From: Verrucomicrobiota bacterium
GTDB taxonomy: Bacteria; Chlamydiota; Chlamydiia; Chlamydiales; SM23-39
DNA length: 64,000 bases
Direction of reading: 5' to 3'
Assembly: GCA_018968815.1 (NCBI GenBank)
Contig: JAGWZL010000004.1
Span: forward strand, 1 to 64,000
Shown here one piece after another: positions 44,001 through 51,422 of this stretch (its first letter is position 1; each line of letters opens with the position of its first letter). Below the pieces are notes generated by a model that saw only the letters and a list, made by a program, of their open reading frames with translations, made no database searches and was not told where the DNA came from. The translations under genes and the position numbers were made by a program.

Positions 44001-44803
44001 TTGCAGATGCAGCCATCCAAGACAAGGCGCGCGGGCATATTGATCAGGCTATCCTGCGACAGGTTGCCTCTTTAGGGCAACAGCGGAAGTTTGAAGAGGC
44101 AACAAAGCGTGTATCAGATATTCACTCTGCTGCAGTAAAAGCAGAGGCCGTAGGAAGTCTTGCAGAGCACAGACTGGCTTATGATCAGGAACTATTGCAA
44201 GAAATCCAAACGACCCTTGGAAGAAGAAACTACCATGAGCCTACGAACAAGTGCACGCCTCACGTTTGCTCCTGGCCGAAAGATTATGAGGCCCATGTAG
44301 ACAGCACGCTGGCGAAGATTACAGATGCCGATACAAAACTAAAGGCGCAGCGCGCGATCGGCGAGGCGTGGGTGCAATATATTTTGGATCGCAATCTTGA
44401 GCGCGATAAGGCGCTTGCAAACATTGCAGATCCATCGATCCGTACCATTGCAAGAAAGGGCCTTGAGAAAATGGTTTTAGAAACAGTCAAGACGCTTATA
44501 CAGGAGAAAAAGTTTGACGAGGCTGGGAAAGTCGTATCCCAAATCCAAACCCCTTCTATACGCAAACAAGCAGAAGACAGTTTAGACGCAGGCTTGCTGA
44601 AGAGAATCAAACATATCCTCACTAAGACAAAATCTAACCCACAATACGATGCGTCCAAAAATGCGGATTGTCGAGGGTGTTATTGGCCTGAGGATTTTGA
44701 ACAGGCTATTGAAAAATTGATCTCGCAGATTTCTAATACTGATGTACAAGCGCAAGCAAGGAAAAGCATTGCCCAAGCATGGGCCCAGCATATACACAAA
44801 TGA
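41090..44803 (+). CDS. PI4-kinase-like / glycosyltransferase / helical-repeat fusion protein
   Basis: The 1237-residue protein has four parts. (1) An N-terminal signal or membrane segment, about residues 10-31. (2) A PI3/PI4-kinase-like domain, about 70-290, with GAYVLHDTDGKKLALVKP (ATP lysine near 91), the catalytic loop NEDRHAGN near 232-239 and the metal aspartate in LIPIDMD near 256; this follows plant PI4K-gamma closely. (3) A GT-A domain, about 430-590, with YWNKVAILRTWL and the EWYVLADDD motif near 512-519, then VNTGVLMVR, like GMA12/MNN10 galactosyltransferases. (4) Three 143-residue repeats plus a degenerate fourth, each with CSWPKDYE. I chose the ATG at 41090 because AGGAG lies 8 bp before it. 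It is probably secreted and host-directed, which is inference. Confidence 0.8.
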   Translation: MSVGHRLSLPVISTIWKVLCLLSTWFVTVSGEATGAQRALQPCEYIPADVLGFRDIVRKCAQENPLHALVDTSSGAYVLHDTDGKKLALVKPVDERNLGPQNRVEARRQADLSDEDQYQQNFYPGHPAKRQVVAKRLDFGSGACLPLGYVDEMDSDQFFSVEAAKTGQPAGVQRKEVYVQQFIENTTPLVELHPDCSQDLDKAYQIAGHPVLDQVPLEEFQKIALLDLLLYNEDRHAGNLVIFRDAIGVPHLIPIDMDMILPGTFQQAPRTGLFTHRRAEERLTPDTLAWIEALNPEQVASVVREEGLAEPLARQAKMLALVLKELGPDHSIAEMSQFIFSKLARLVDLSRANALQALTPSDRESYQKSEVLRKGLWENKNSLQNAETWYETYKAESKQRIETLLEEKTFDSFQRGLEREAAALRARKTRDITFGTTYIAGNADRDALSKLVSDNQQEYAQHWGLHGKVVTESLLQGQCQGATGSVDCVPYWNKVAILRTWLQQPSSGKEEWYVLADDDMPITNMNINPYQAIDLLREGDDASIIIARDVVQWTGGRRDHSVNTGVLMVRKDQNSKDFIEKLWAKRNDAATQSSHCRTLGTCKTQDVLHEQEAFARVLAEDPSLLNKVVKVVNYRNTYRGREIALNTFRRHGCFVRVQDGWSDRSFSYNDPADGAWREGDWMGQTAGVPIKGRECSTGEPRSFRLDYLRSMLERIIPIDAEGSSLHTSQPISAAQDTVTQSLAYEDRELWHEIETTLGKRNYPEPTNKCKPNVCSWPKDYEAHVESTLAKMEGADAKKHARLAINWAWAHYILEEGMGNEGKPYLAKITDPAIQDTARGYIDHVIRREVDSLGHQRKFEEATQRVSDIHSTAVQAEAIGSIAEHRLAYDQELLQEIQTTLGKRNYHEPTNKCKPQICSWPKDYEAHVESTLAKITDADTKLKAQRAIGEAWAQYILEEGMGNEAKPYLSKIADAAIQDKARGHIDQAILRQVASLGQQRKFEEATKRVSDIHSAAVKAEAVGSLAEHRLAYDQELLQEIQTTLGRRNYHEPTNKCTPHVCSWPKDYEAHVDSTLAKITDADTKLKAQRAIGEAWVQYILDRNLERDKALANIADPSIRTIARKGLEKMVLETVKTLIQEKKFDEAGKVVSQIQTPSIRKQAEDSLDAGLLKRIKHILTKTKSNPQYDASKNADCRGCYWPEDFEQAIEKLISQISNTDVQAQARKSIAQAWAQHIHK
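43316..44803 (+). repeat. 429-bp coding direct repeats (three copies plus a degenerate fourth)
   Basis: The WP of CSWPKDYE recurs every 143 residues and then after 137 (codons starting at 43415, 43844, 44273 and 44684). Long stretches of copies 2 and 3 are almost identical in DNA (for example 43741-43800 and 44170-44229), which indicates recent amplification or gene conversion. Each copy carries an NKCxPxxCSWP cysteine pair. Confidence 0.85.
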
Positions 44804-44963
44804 ACTCAAAAGTTGGTTTTTGGCTGCGCCGGACATCCGCATTTTTGGGGCCGCCTGCATCGCTCAACTTATTCAAGTTGAGCTGCTTCAGCGCCGCTTC
44901 GCTGCCCCAAATCTGCGGCGCCGGCTTTGCCAAATTCCCAACTTTTGAGTTCATTTGTGTATA
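44791..44963. mobile_element. 173-bp repeat element with perfect 26-bp terminal inverted repeats
   Basis: The left end (44791-44816, starting TATACACAAATGAACTC) is the exact complement of the right end (44938-44963). The inside has shorter inverted repeats, for example around the CAACTTATTCAAGTTG centre. It encodes no transposase. It overlaps the end of the kinase-glycosyltransferase gene and supplies its last codons and stop. Parts of the same end occur at 33719 and at the aroC stop. It looks like a MITE or a REP-like element. Confidence 0.8.
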
Positions 44964-44996
44964 ACACATTACTAACCCGCCGTAGCACAGGTTCCT

Positions 44997-47510
44997 CTAC
45001 CTGATTTTGCAACGGTCGTGCTCGGAGTATTCCTCTTGGACTTTGGCCATAATGGCCGGATCGGGAGGACAAGGCTCTATCCCCCAAATCTCTTTGGCAT
45101 AGGCCCGGATCGTCTCGTCGCTTGAAAAACGGCCCATGCCGGCAATGTTGTGAAGCGCCGTCTCGGCCCACGCCTTCGGTTGTAAATAGAGCGCATCGAC
45201 TTTTTTTTGCGTCTCATAATAATTGCGCAAATCTTTCAATACGCGAAACGTATCCCGATTCACTAAGCTCTCATATAATTGCATGGAGGCGCTCGCCTCA
45301 TCGGCATTTTCGGCAAACACCTGATCTTTGAGCGTCTCGACAGCGCGACGAATCGGTTCATCGTTTCTCAATACCTCTTTCGGATCGAATGGATGAGCGT
45401 TCTCAGCCGCGGATGCCCCAAAACGGAAAGGCCACCATCGATCTCCAATCGCCTCACGCATTTCAATATTCGAACCATCTTCTGTGCCAATCGTCAACGC
45501 CCCATTCATCGCAAGCTTCATATTGCCCGTGCCAGAGGCTTCCCAACCAGCTGTCGAAATCTGCTCAGATAGATCAGCTGCCGGATGCATGATTTCGGCC
45601 CGGCTCACATTGTAGTTCTCCACAAACGCAATACAGCACTTCTCCTGGGTCGCCTCATGCTCATGGAACCGGCGCTCCACCGAGCAGATCAGCTGCACAA
45701 TCTGCTTCGCCTTCACATAGCCCGGCGCCGCTTTCCCCGCAAAAATGTAAAGCCGCTTTACATTGCGAGGGGTGGGCTCTTGAGACACCATGATGATATG
45801 CAAAAGATTCATCAGCTGCCGCTTGTACTCATGGATCCTTTTCGCTTGCACATCAAAAAGGGCGCTTGTATCCAATACGTGTGAATGAGACACGATATTG
45901 CCCTTCGCATCCCGAATCATGTTCTCTTGCGTCAGAAAGGCTAAGAACCTCTCTTTGTTTTTCCGTTTGACAGCCAAAAAGTCCATTTGAGAGTCCTCAT
46001 CGGAGGCAAATTTGGCCAGTTTTTCAATTTCTAAAAAGTTGCAGATCCAACCTTTCCCAATTCTCTTCGTAATGAACTCAGCTAAAAGCGGGTTTGCGTG
46101 CAAAAGCCAACGCCTGTGCGTGACGCCATTGGTGATCGCCGTGAATTTGTCGGGGAACATTTCCGCAAAATCGCGAAACACCTTTTCTTTCAAAATCTTC
46201 CCGTGCAATTGAGAGACCCCGTTGACTTTGTGCGACCCGACGATCGCCAGGTGAGCCATGCGAATCTGCCCTCCTTCAATCATCGAAAGGCGCCGCACCC
46301 TCTCTTCATCCCCGGGATACCGGGCCCGCACTTGATCGCAAAAGTTTTGATTCAGTCGCTGAATGATCCGATATTGGCGCGGTAAAAACTCCTCCACTCT
46401 CGTCTCATTCCACTCTTCCAGCCCCTCCCGTAAAATGGTATGATTGGTATAGCCGCAAACGGTTTGGCACACTTCCCAGGCTTGGCTCCAAGAAAAATCA
46501 AATTTGGTGGTGAGAAGCCGGACCATTTCGGCGACGATCAGCGCAGGATGGGTATCATTAATCTGAATTCTCACCTTATCGGCAAATTCGCGTAAATCGC
46601 CAAAAATGCGCAGGTGGCGCCGCACAATATCTTGTAAAGAGGACGAGACGAGCAAAAATTCCTGTTTGAGTCGCACTCTTTTGCCCAATTCCGGGTTGTC
46701 ATTGGGATAGAGGACGTCGGTGAGTGCCATATTTTCGGACGCTTTCCCCAAAAGCCCTGCATTGAACCTTTGCAAATCAAAGTTGCGGGGCGAATCTTTG
46801 GTGGACCAAAGACGCAAAAGCAGCACCGAATAATTCGGAGTTTCGCAATAACCAATGATCGGGATGTCGTAGGGGAGGGCGCGTACCTCTTCCCCATCTT
46901 CGAGAAGATACACCTCATCGCCATGTTTGTTTTGCGTCGGAATCAGCTTGCCTTGAAAATGGACGCTCGTTGCAAAGACATCGCGCCTTTGCTCCCAAGG
47001 ATTTTCATTGAGAAGCCAGCACTCCGGCTTTTCCACTTGCGCCCCATTCCAAATTTCTTGCTCGAAAATCCCATATTGATAGCGCAAGCCATAGGCGCGC
47101 GCAGGATATTGGAGGGTCGCCAGGGAATCGATGAAGCAGGAGGCGAGCCGCCCGAGTCCGCCATTGCCAAGACCCGGATCGGCTTCGCAGGCGATCAAAT
47201 CGCTGAAATTGCGATCCATTTTTTTCAAAACGGCTTGGACCAACGCATTCGCCCCCATACTGGTGATGTTGCTCGCTAAAAACCTGCCCGGCATATGTTC
47301 CATCGAAATATAGCTGAGTGTGCGCGGCTTTTTCTTTTGAAAGGTGGCCAGGGTGGCGCTATGATTGATCATGATCTCTTCCCGGAGCGCCAAACAAAAA
47401 GCATAGTAAAATTCTTCAGATGTCGCCTCCGCCGCCGTATGGCCCGCTCCTGTAATGATGTGATGTTTGATTTTCTGTACGAAAATATCGGATTGAGTCT
47501 CAAGATCCAT
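44997..47510 (-). CDS. glgP: Glycogen phosphorylase
   Basis: GlgP releases glucose 1-phosphate from glycogen using pyridoxal phosphate. The 837-residue protein has EADPGLGNGGLGRLASCFID near residue 106, NDTHPALIVAEM near 317, AGKAAPGYVKAKQIV near 584, and the PLP site EASGTGNMKLAMNGALTIG near 660. It is full length. No other glycogen gene is in the window. It is the only gene on its strand between the repeat element and the phosphate permease, and no clear ribosome site is visible before its ATG. Confidence 0.97.
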   Translation of the reverse strand: MDLETQSDIFVQKIKHHIITGAGHTAAEATSEEFYYAFCLALREEIMINHSATLATFQKKKPRTLSYISMEHMPGRFLASNITSMGANALVQAVLKKMDRNFSDLIACEADPGLGNGGLGRLASCFIDSLATLQYPARAYGLRYQYGIFEQEIWNGAQVEKPECWLLNENPWEQRRDVFATSVHFQGKLIPTQNKHGDEVYLLEDGEEVRALPYDIPIIGYCETPNYSVLLLRLWSTKDSPRNFDLQRFNAGLLGKASENMALTDVLYPNDNPELGKRVRLKQEFLLVSSSLQDIVRRHLRIFGDLREFADKVRIQINDTHPALIVAEMVRLLTTKFDFSWSQAWEVCQTVCGYTNHTILREGLEEWNETRVEEFLPRQYRIIQRLNQNFCDQVRARYPGDEERVRRLSMIEGGQIRMAHLAIVGSHKVNGVSQLHGKILKEKVFRDFAEMFPDKFTAITNGVTHRRWLLHANPLLAEFITKRIGKGWICNFLEIEKLAKFASDEDSQMDFLAVKRKNKERFLAFLTQENMIRDAKGNIVSHSHVLDTSALFDVQAKRIHEYKRQLMNLLHIIMVSQEPTPRNVKRLYIFAGKAAPGYVKAKQIVQLICSVERRFHEHEATQEKCCIAFVENYNVSRAEIMHPAADLSEQISTAGWEASGTGNMKLAMNGALTIGTEDGSNIEMREAIGDRWWPFRFGASAAENAHPFDPKEVLRNDEPIRRAVETLKDQVFAENADEASASMQLYESLVNRDTFRVLKDLRNYYETQKKVDALYLQPKAWAETALHNIAGMGRFSSDETIRAYAKEIWGIEPCPPDPAIMAKVQEEYSEHDRCKIR
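45745..45763. repeat. Repeated 19-bp palindrome, copy 3 (inside glgP)
   Basis: ATGTAAAGCCGCTTTACAT differs from the other two copies only at the central base. It lies in frame in glgP, where it encodes part of NVKRLYIF, a segment conserved in phosphorylases. Confidence 0.7.
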
Positions 47511-47578
47511 ATCTTTTGATATATACCGTTCGGGTTAAATATTCTCAATTTTGACCAGCGTCAAAGCTGCCAAAAATC

Positions 47579-48994
47579 TTAGGCGAAGCAGAACTTGAGC
47601 AAATAGAAGGTCAAGATGCTGAAGAGGGCGCAAAGGGGAATCGTCACCATCCAAGAGACGACGATCTCTTTGATGGTCTGCAGGTTGAGGGCTTTCAGTC
47701 CCCGTGCAAGACCCACGCCCAAAACAGCTCCGATGAGCGCATGGGTCGTAGAAATCGGAAGACCCATTTTGGAGGCGAGGAGAATGGTGAAAGCGGCCCC
47801 AAATTCTGCAGAGAAGCCTCTTGTGGGGGTCAATTCGGTGATTTTATGGCCGATGGTTTCAATGACCCGCCATCCCCAAGTAGCCAGGCCGATCACGATC
47901 CCTCCGCCTCCGAGAGCGAGCAGCCAGGAGGGTACTGCTGAGGTTCCAGAGAGCATCCGGTGTTTGAGCACATCCAATACAGCAGCCACGGGACCGATGG
48001 CATTGGCCACGTCGTTGGCGCCATGGGCAAAAGCGACCAGGCACGCGCTGATGATTTGCAGGACGATGAAAATTTTTTCCACCCCGTGGTAATGATGGTG
48101 CGACGAATAGAGTTCCGGGGTGGTTTTTTTCACTGTATCGTTGAGCGACTGGACGCGAGTCACGATTTGCGAGATCTCTTGCGAATAGGAAAGATTGCGA
48201 TTGGAGAGGTGGACCCGTTGCAGATGGTGCAAAGCTTTTTCTAGGCTGACCGCCTGATAGGGATGAAATCCGTTATTCAGTTGCAAAGCGGGCTCTGTAA
48301 TGCGCAAAATGAACGGGCGGCTGATCCAAGCGGCGAGTAGGCCCGCGGTGCAAGAAAGGGAGATGGCCATCCATATCGAAAGATGGAGATTCAGGCCGTG
48401 ATAGACGAGGCTTAAAACAGCGATCGCCACACACAGAAAGATGAAAAACGGGGTCAGTTTTTGACTCGCTTCGATCGGGTCCAGGGCAAAGAGGATTTTC
48501 CGTTGGATCAGACTAAAAATAGCGTAGGAGACGATCCCGCTTAACACGGGAGACAGGATCCAGCTCGAAGCGATCCACCCTAAGGTGGACCAGTGGATCG
48601 CGCTGGGCCCGCCGATGCAAAGACCAAAGCCGAGTACAGCGCCTACAATGGCGTGTGTTGTAGAGACGGGCAGGCCAAAATAAGAGGCGATTTGCAAAAG
48701 GGCGCCCGTTGCCAGTAAGGAACCCATCATGCCAAAGACAAAAATCATCGGATCCGATTGAAACACGCTCGGTTCCACAATGCCCTTTTGGATCGTTTCC
48801 GAGACGCTTGAACCGACAAAATAGGCGCCTGAGAATTCCAGAATAGCTGCTAAAAAGACCGCTTTTTTCAGAGTCAAAGCTTTGGAACCGACCGACGTGC
48901 CCATGGCATTGGCGACATCGTTGGCGCCAATATTCCAGGCCATATAAAAGCCTAAACTGAGAGTTAAGATCTGGATCAGTGTGATGGTTTCCAT
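47579..48994 (-). CDS. pit: PiT-family inorganic phosphate permease
   Basis: PiT proteins import phosphate with protons or sodium. The 471-residue protein has about twelve membrane helices and the duplicated signature: GANDVANAMGTSVGSKAL near residue 23 and HGANDVANAIGPVAAVLD near 325. Each is later paired with an LPISTTHA or LPVSTTHA motif and a VLGxGL helix. A soluble loop of about 90 residues lies between the halves. It is preceded by the DUF47 gene, the usual partner of PiT genes. Confidence 0.95.
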   Translation of the reverse strand: METITLIQILTLSLGFYMAWNIGANDVANAMGTSVGSKALTLKKAVFLAAILEFSGAYFVGSSVSETIQKGIVEPSVFQSDPMIFVFGMMGSLLATGALLQIASYFGLPVSTTHAIVGAVLGFGLCIGGPSAIHWSTLGWIASSWILSPVLSGIVSYAIFSLIQRKILFALDPIEASQKLTPFFIFLCVAIAVLSLVYHGLNLHLSIWMAISLSCTAGLLAAWISRPFILRITEPALQLNNGFHPYQAVSLEKALHHLQRVHLSNRNLSYSQEISQIVTRVQSLNDTVKKTTPELYSSHHHYHGVEKIFIVLQIISACLVAFAHGANDVANAIGPVAAVLDVLKHRMLSGTSAVPSWLLALGGGGIVIGLATWGWRVIETIGHKITELTPTRGFSAEFGAAFTILLASKMGLPISTTHALIGAVLGVGLARGLKALNLQTIKEIVVSWMVTIPLCALFSILTFYLLKFCFA

Positions 48995-49013
48995 CTAATT
49001 CAGATGCGGTCCC

Positions 49014-49697
49014 TCATTTGATCTCCAGCAACATGCGGACTCTATTGCCCAATTTTTCAGATAGACTTGCGAGATGTCCGATTTCTTCGATCAACGTTAA
49101 AAGTAAATGGAATGTCGGATGGGGGATCCCATCGCCTTCTTTGTAGAGCTTCGCAAGCAGTCGATTTTTTAACAGGGTCATCTCTTCTTCGGCGCCAGCG
49201 ATTTGCTCCACCATGCCCTTGACTTTTTGCGCTTCAATCCCGCCAAAAGACGATTCCAGCAACTCTTCCAGTTCCTGCAACACCTTGCGTGCGAGGCCAA
49301 AAGTCTCCAGACTCTTCTCACAGAAAAAAGCAAAATCGGGTTGGATCAAAGCCAAATCAGAGATGGCTCTCATGCCTGAATGCAGCGCGATCGACTCGGT
49401 TTGGTCGGCGATCGCATCTTGCAAGGAGAGGATGTCTAACACGGAGGCTCGATCCACCTGTAAAAATAAACTTTTGGGGAGATGATTGCGGATATCATTT
49501 TTGGTGAGGTCTGCTTCCTGTTCCAACAGATGGATGCGCGTTTCAATGCGCTTCAGAGCATCCATTTCTTGCCCCATCAAGGCTTGGAACAGGGCAGGCA
49601 GCTCGCCCACGCAGGCGGCCACTTTGTTCATGTGTGTTTGCAGCAGTGCAAAAGGAGATTTCCCAAATAACTTTGCGATGCTCAACATGGAAATCAT
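49014..49697 (-). CDS. DUF47 / PhoU-like phosphate transport accessory protein
   Basis: The product, about 227 residues, is an all-helical PhoU-like protein of the DUF47 (TIGR00153) family, starting MISMLSIAKLFGKSPFALLQTHM and containing RIHLLEQEADLTKNDIRNHLP near residue 60. Such genes accompany PiT permeases and are thought to control them. The open frame reaches 49784, but that would overlap the next gene; I chose 49697, and the ATG at 49688 is also possible. It lies 19 bp before the permease gene on the same strand. Confidence 0.85.
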   Translation of the reverse strand: MISMLSIAKLFGKSPFALLQTHMNKVAACVGELPALFQALMGQEMDALKRIETRIHLLEQEADLTKNDIRNHLPKSLFLQVDRASVLDILSLQDAIADQTESIALHSGMRAISDLALIQPDFAFFCEKSLETFGLARKVLQELEELLESSFGGIEAQKVKGMVEQIAGAEEEMTLLKNRLLAKLYKEGDGIPHPTFHLLLTLIEEIGHLASLSEKLGNRVRMLLEIK

Positions 49698-49716
49698 TGT
49701 ATCGGATGGAACGGTT

Positions 49717-49953
49717 TTATTCTTCTTTTTTCCGCTCTTCCTCTCTTTTCTTCTGTTCTTTGAGGGCCCAGTTGAGCACCTCATTCATATTATTGGCGAC
49801 ATTTTTGACGAATTGGTCCGTTAATTGTTGGATTTCGAGTGAAGTGAGGGGCACCCCGGGAAACATTTTTTCCCAAAATTTTCGAAATTCGGGAGATACT
49901 TTGTATTGCGGTTTGTAGTGGGGACTCGGACTCGTGGGAGATATTTCGGTCAT
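49717..49953 (-). CDS. Small conserved-looking protein (78 aa)
   Basis: The ATG at 49953 has AAGGAG 6 bp upstream; an ATG seven codons earlier (49974) lacks such a site. The product has a Pro/Ser-rich N-terminus, a compact core with EFRKFWEKMFPGVPLTSLEI, and a highly charged C-terminal helix of Lys, Glu and Arg. I recognise no family. It may be co-transcribed with the DUF47 and PiT genes downstream. Confidence 0.6.
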   Translation of the reverse strand: MTEISPTSPSPHYKPQYKVSPEFRKFWEKMFPGVPLTSLEIQQLTDQFVKNVANNMNEVLNWALKEQKKREEERKKEE

Positions 49954-49992
49954 GTGGACTCCTTCCTCCGTCACAGTGTACTGGAAAGGGAA

Positions 49993-50694
49993 TTAGGAGA
50001 AAAGAAGCTCGTGATCTTTTTTGGCGAGGGTGCGGTATTCGCCTTCCCGGAGAGTCCCTAACAACAGGGATCCGATTCTCACGCGTGTCAATTCGGCGAT
50101 TTTCAATCCAGCGCGCTCTGCGATGATGCGCACTTCATGTTTTTTTCCTTCTTTGACGCAGATCTTGAATGTCCCCTTGCGCATTTTGCGGACTGAGACG
50201 GGGCGCACCCATTTGTCGTCGACGCGAGCCCCTTGGGTGAGGGTTTCTAAGTGTTCTGGAGTGATTTCTTGAAGGGTTTTCACTACGTATTCTTTGATGA
50301 TATTGGAGGATGGGTGGATCACCCGATTGGCAAAGTGGCCATCATTGGTGACGAGGAGAAGGCCTGTCGTCTCCTTGTCGAGGCGTCCCACCGTAAAGAG
50401 CCGTTCATTTGTATCTGGGAACAGGTCGAGCACAATCTTTTTTCTGCCTGGGCGGATGCTGGTGCAAATATAGCCTGCTGGTTTATTGAGAATGTAGTAA
50501 ACTTTTTTTTGTTCGGCCCGAACGGTTTCTCCGTCGACAGTGATCTGATCTGTCTCCCAATCGATGTGGTGTTGGGGGAGTTTAACGGTCACGCCGTTGA
50601 CTTGGACCCTGCCTTCAAAAATCAGCTCTTCGCAGGCTCTTCTGGAAGCGATGCCGGCGGCAGCGAGGGCTTTACTTAATCTTTTCTTTCCCAT
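49993..50694 (-). CDS. rluB: RluB/RsuA-type ribosomal pseudouridine synthase
   Basis: The enzyme makes pseudouridine in rRNA. The 233-residue protein has an N-terminal S4 RNA-binding domain (RLSKALAAAGIASRRACEELI) and a catalytic domain with GRLDKETTGLLLVTNDG, whose Asp is the catalytic residue. KKHEVRIIAERAGLKI near the end is typical of the RsuA/RluB/E/F group. I chose the ATG at 50694 (MGKKRLSK) over the upstream one at 50799, which lies inside gpmA. It is divergent from gpmA. Confidence 0.9.
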   Translation of the reverse strand: MGKKRLSKALAAAGIASRRACEELIFEGRVQVNGVTVKLPQHHIDWETDQITVDGETVRAEQKKVYYILNKPAGYICTSIRPGRKKIVLDLFPDTNERLFTVGRLDKETTGLLLVTNDGHFANRVIHPSSNIIKEYVVKTLQEITPEHLETLTQGARVDDKWVRPVSVRKMRKGTFKICVKEGKKHEVRIIAERAGLKIAELTRVRIGSLLLGTLREGEYRTLAKKDHELLFS

Positions 50695-50741
50695 GGTGGT
50701 AGCACTATAACGGAAAGTGCCTTTCTGATAAACTGCAAACC

Positions 50742-51422
50742 ATGACAAAACCAAAATTGATTCTCCTGCGGCACGGCCAGTCTGCCTGGAATAAAGCAAA
50801 TCTTTTCACCGGATGGGTCGACATTCCGATGAGTGAAGAGGGGATTCAGGAGTGCATGAAGGCGGGGAAGAAAATCGCCGATGTGCCGATTGATGTGATT
50901 TTCACCTCTTCCCTGATTCGGGCGCAAATGACAGTGCCGCTGGCCCTCTTGCATCACAAGAGCGGCAAAATTCCGGTCTTTCTCCATCCGGGGCAAGGCC
51001 GTGTGGAGGAGTGGGGGGGAGTCTATAGTGAGGAGGCCCAAAAGCAGCTCATTCCGGTGTATCAATCTTGGGAGCTCAATGAGCGGATGTATGGCCGTTT
51101 ACAGGGGCTGAACAAGGCTGAGACGGCCCAAAAATATGGGGCGGAACAGGTGCATATTTGGCGCCGCAGCTACGATGTCAAACCTCCGGAAGGCGAGAGT
51201 TTGAAAATGACTGCGGAGAGGACTTTGCCCTATTTCAAAAAAAACATTGTTCCCTATCTCGAGAAGGGGAAAACGGTGTTGATTGCTGCGCATGGCAACT
51301 CTTTGCGCTCCATCGCGATGTATATTGAAAATTTGAGTCAAGAAGAGGTGGTGGCGCTCGAGCTGCCGACAGGCGAACCGCGCCTGTATACCTTTGATCG
51401 TGGACGCTATGATCGATCTTAA
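50742..51422 (+). CDS. gpmA: 2,3-bisphosphoglycerate-dependent phosphoglycerate mutase
   Basis: GpmA interconverts 3- and 2-phosphoglycerate in glycolysis. The 226-residue protein has the phosphohistidine motif LLRHGQSAWNKANLFTGWVD near residue 8, ELNERMYGRLQGLNKAET near 104 and the second histidine in IAAHGNSLRSIAMYI near 184. Length is a little below the usual 228-250. It overlaps the following NifS-like gene by 14 bp, an order I remember from Chlamydia. Confidence 0.95.
   Translation: MTKPKLILLRHGQSAWNKANLFTGWVDIPMSEEGIQECMKAGKKIADVPIDVIFTSSLIRAQMTVPLALLHHKSGKIPVFLHPGQGRVEEWGGVYSEEAQKQLIPVYQSWELNERMYGRLQGLNKAETAQKYGAEQVHIWRRSYDVKPPEGESLKMTAERTLPYFKKNIVPYLEKGKTVLIAAHGNSLRSIAMYIENLSQEEVVALELPTGEPRLYTFDRGRYDRS

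Noticed and set aside
44733..45171. Several short frames encoding an IYTNELKSW-type peptide
   Set aside because: They are translations of the 173-bp repeat element and stop at its ends; no ribosome sites.
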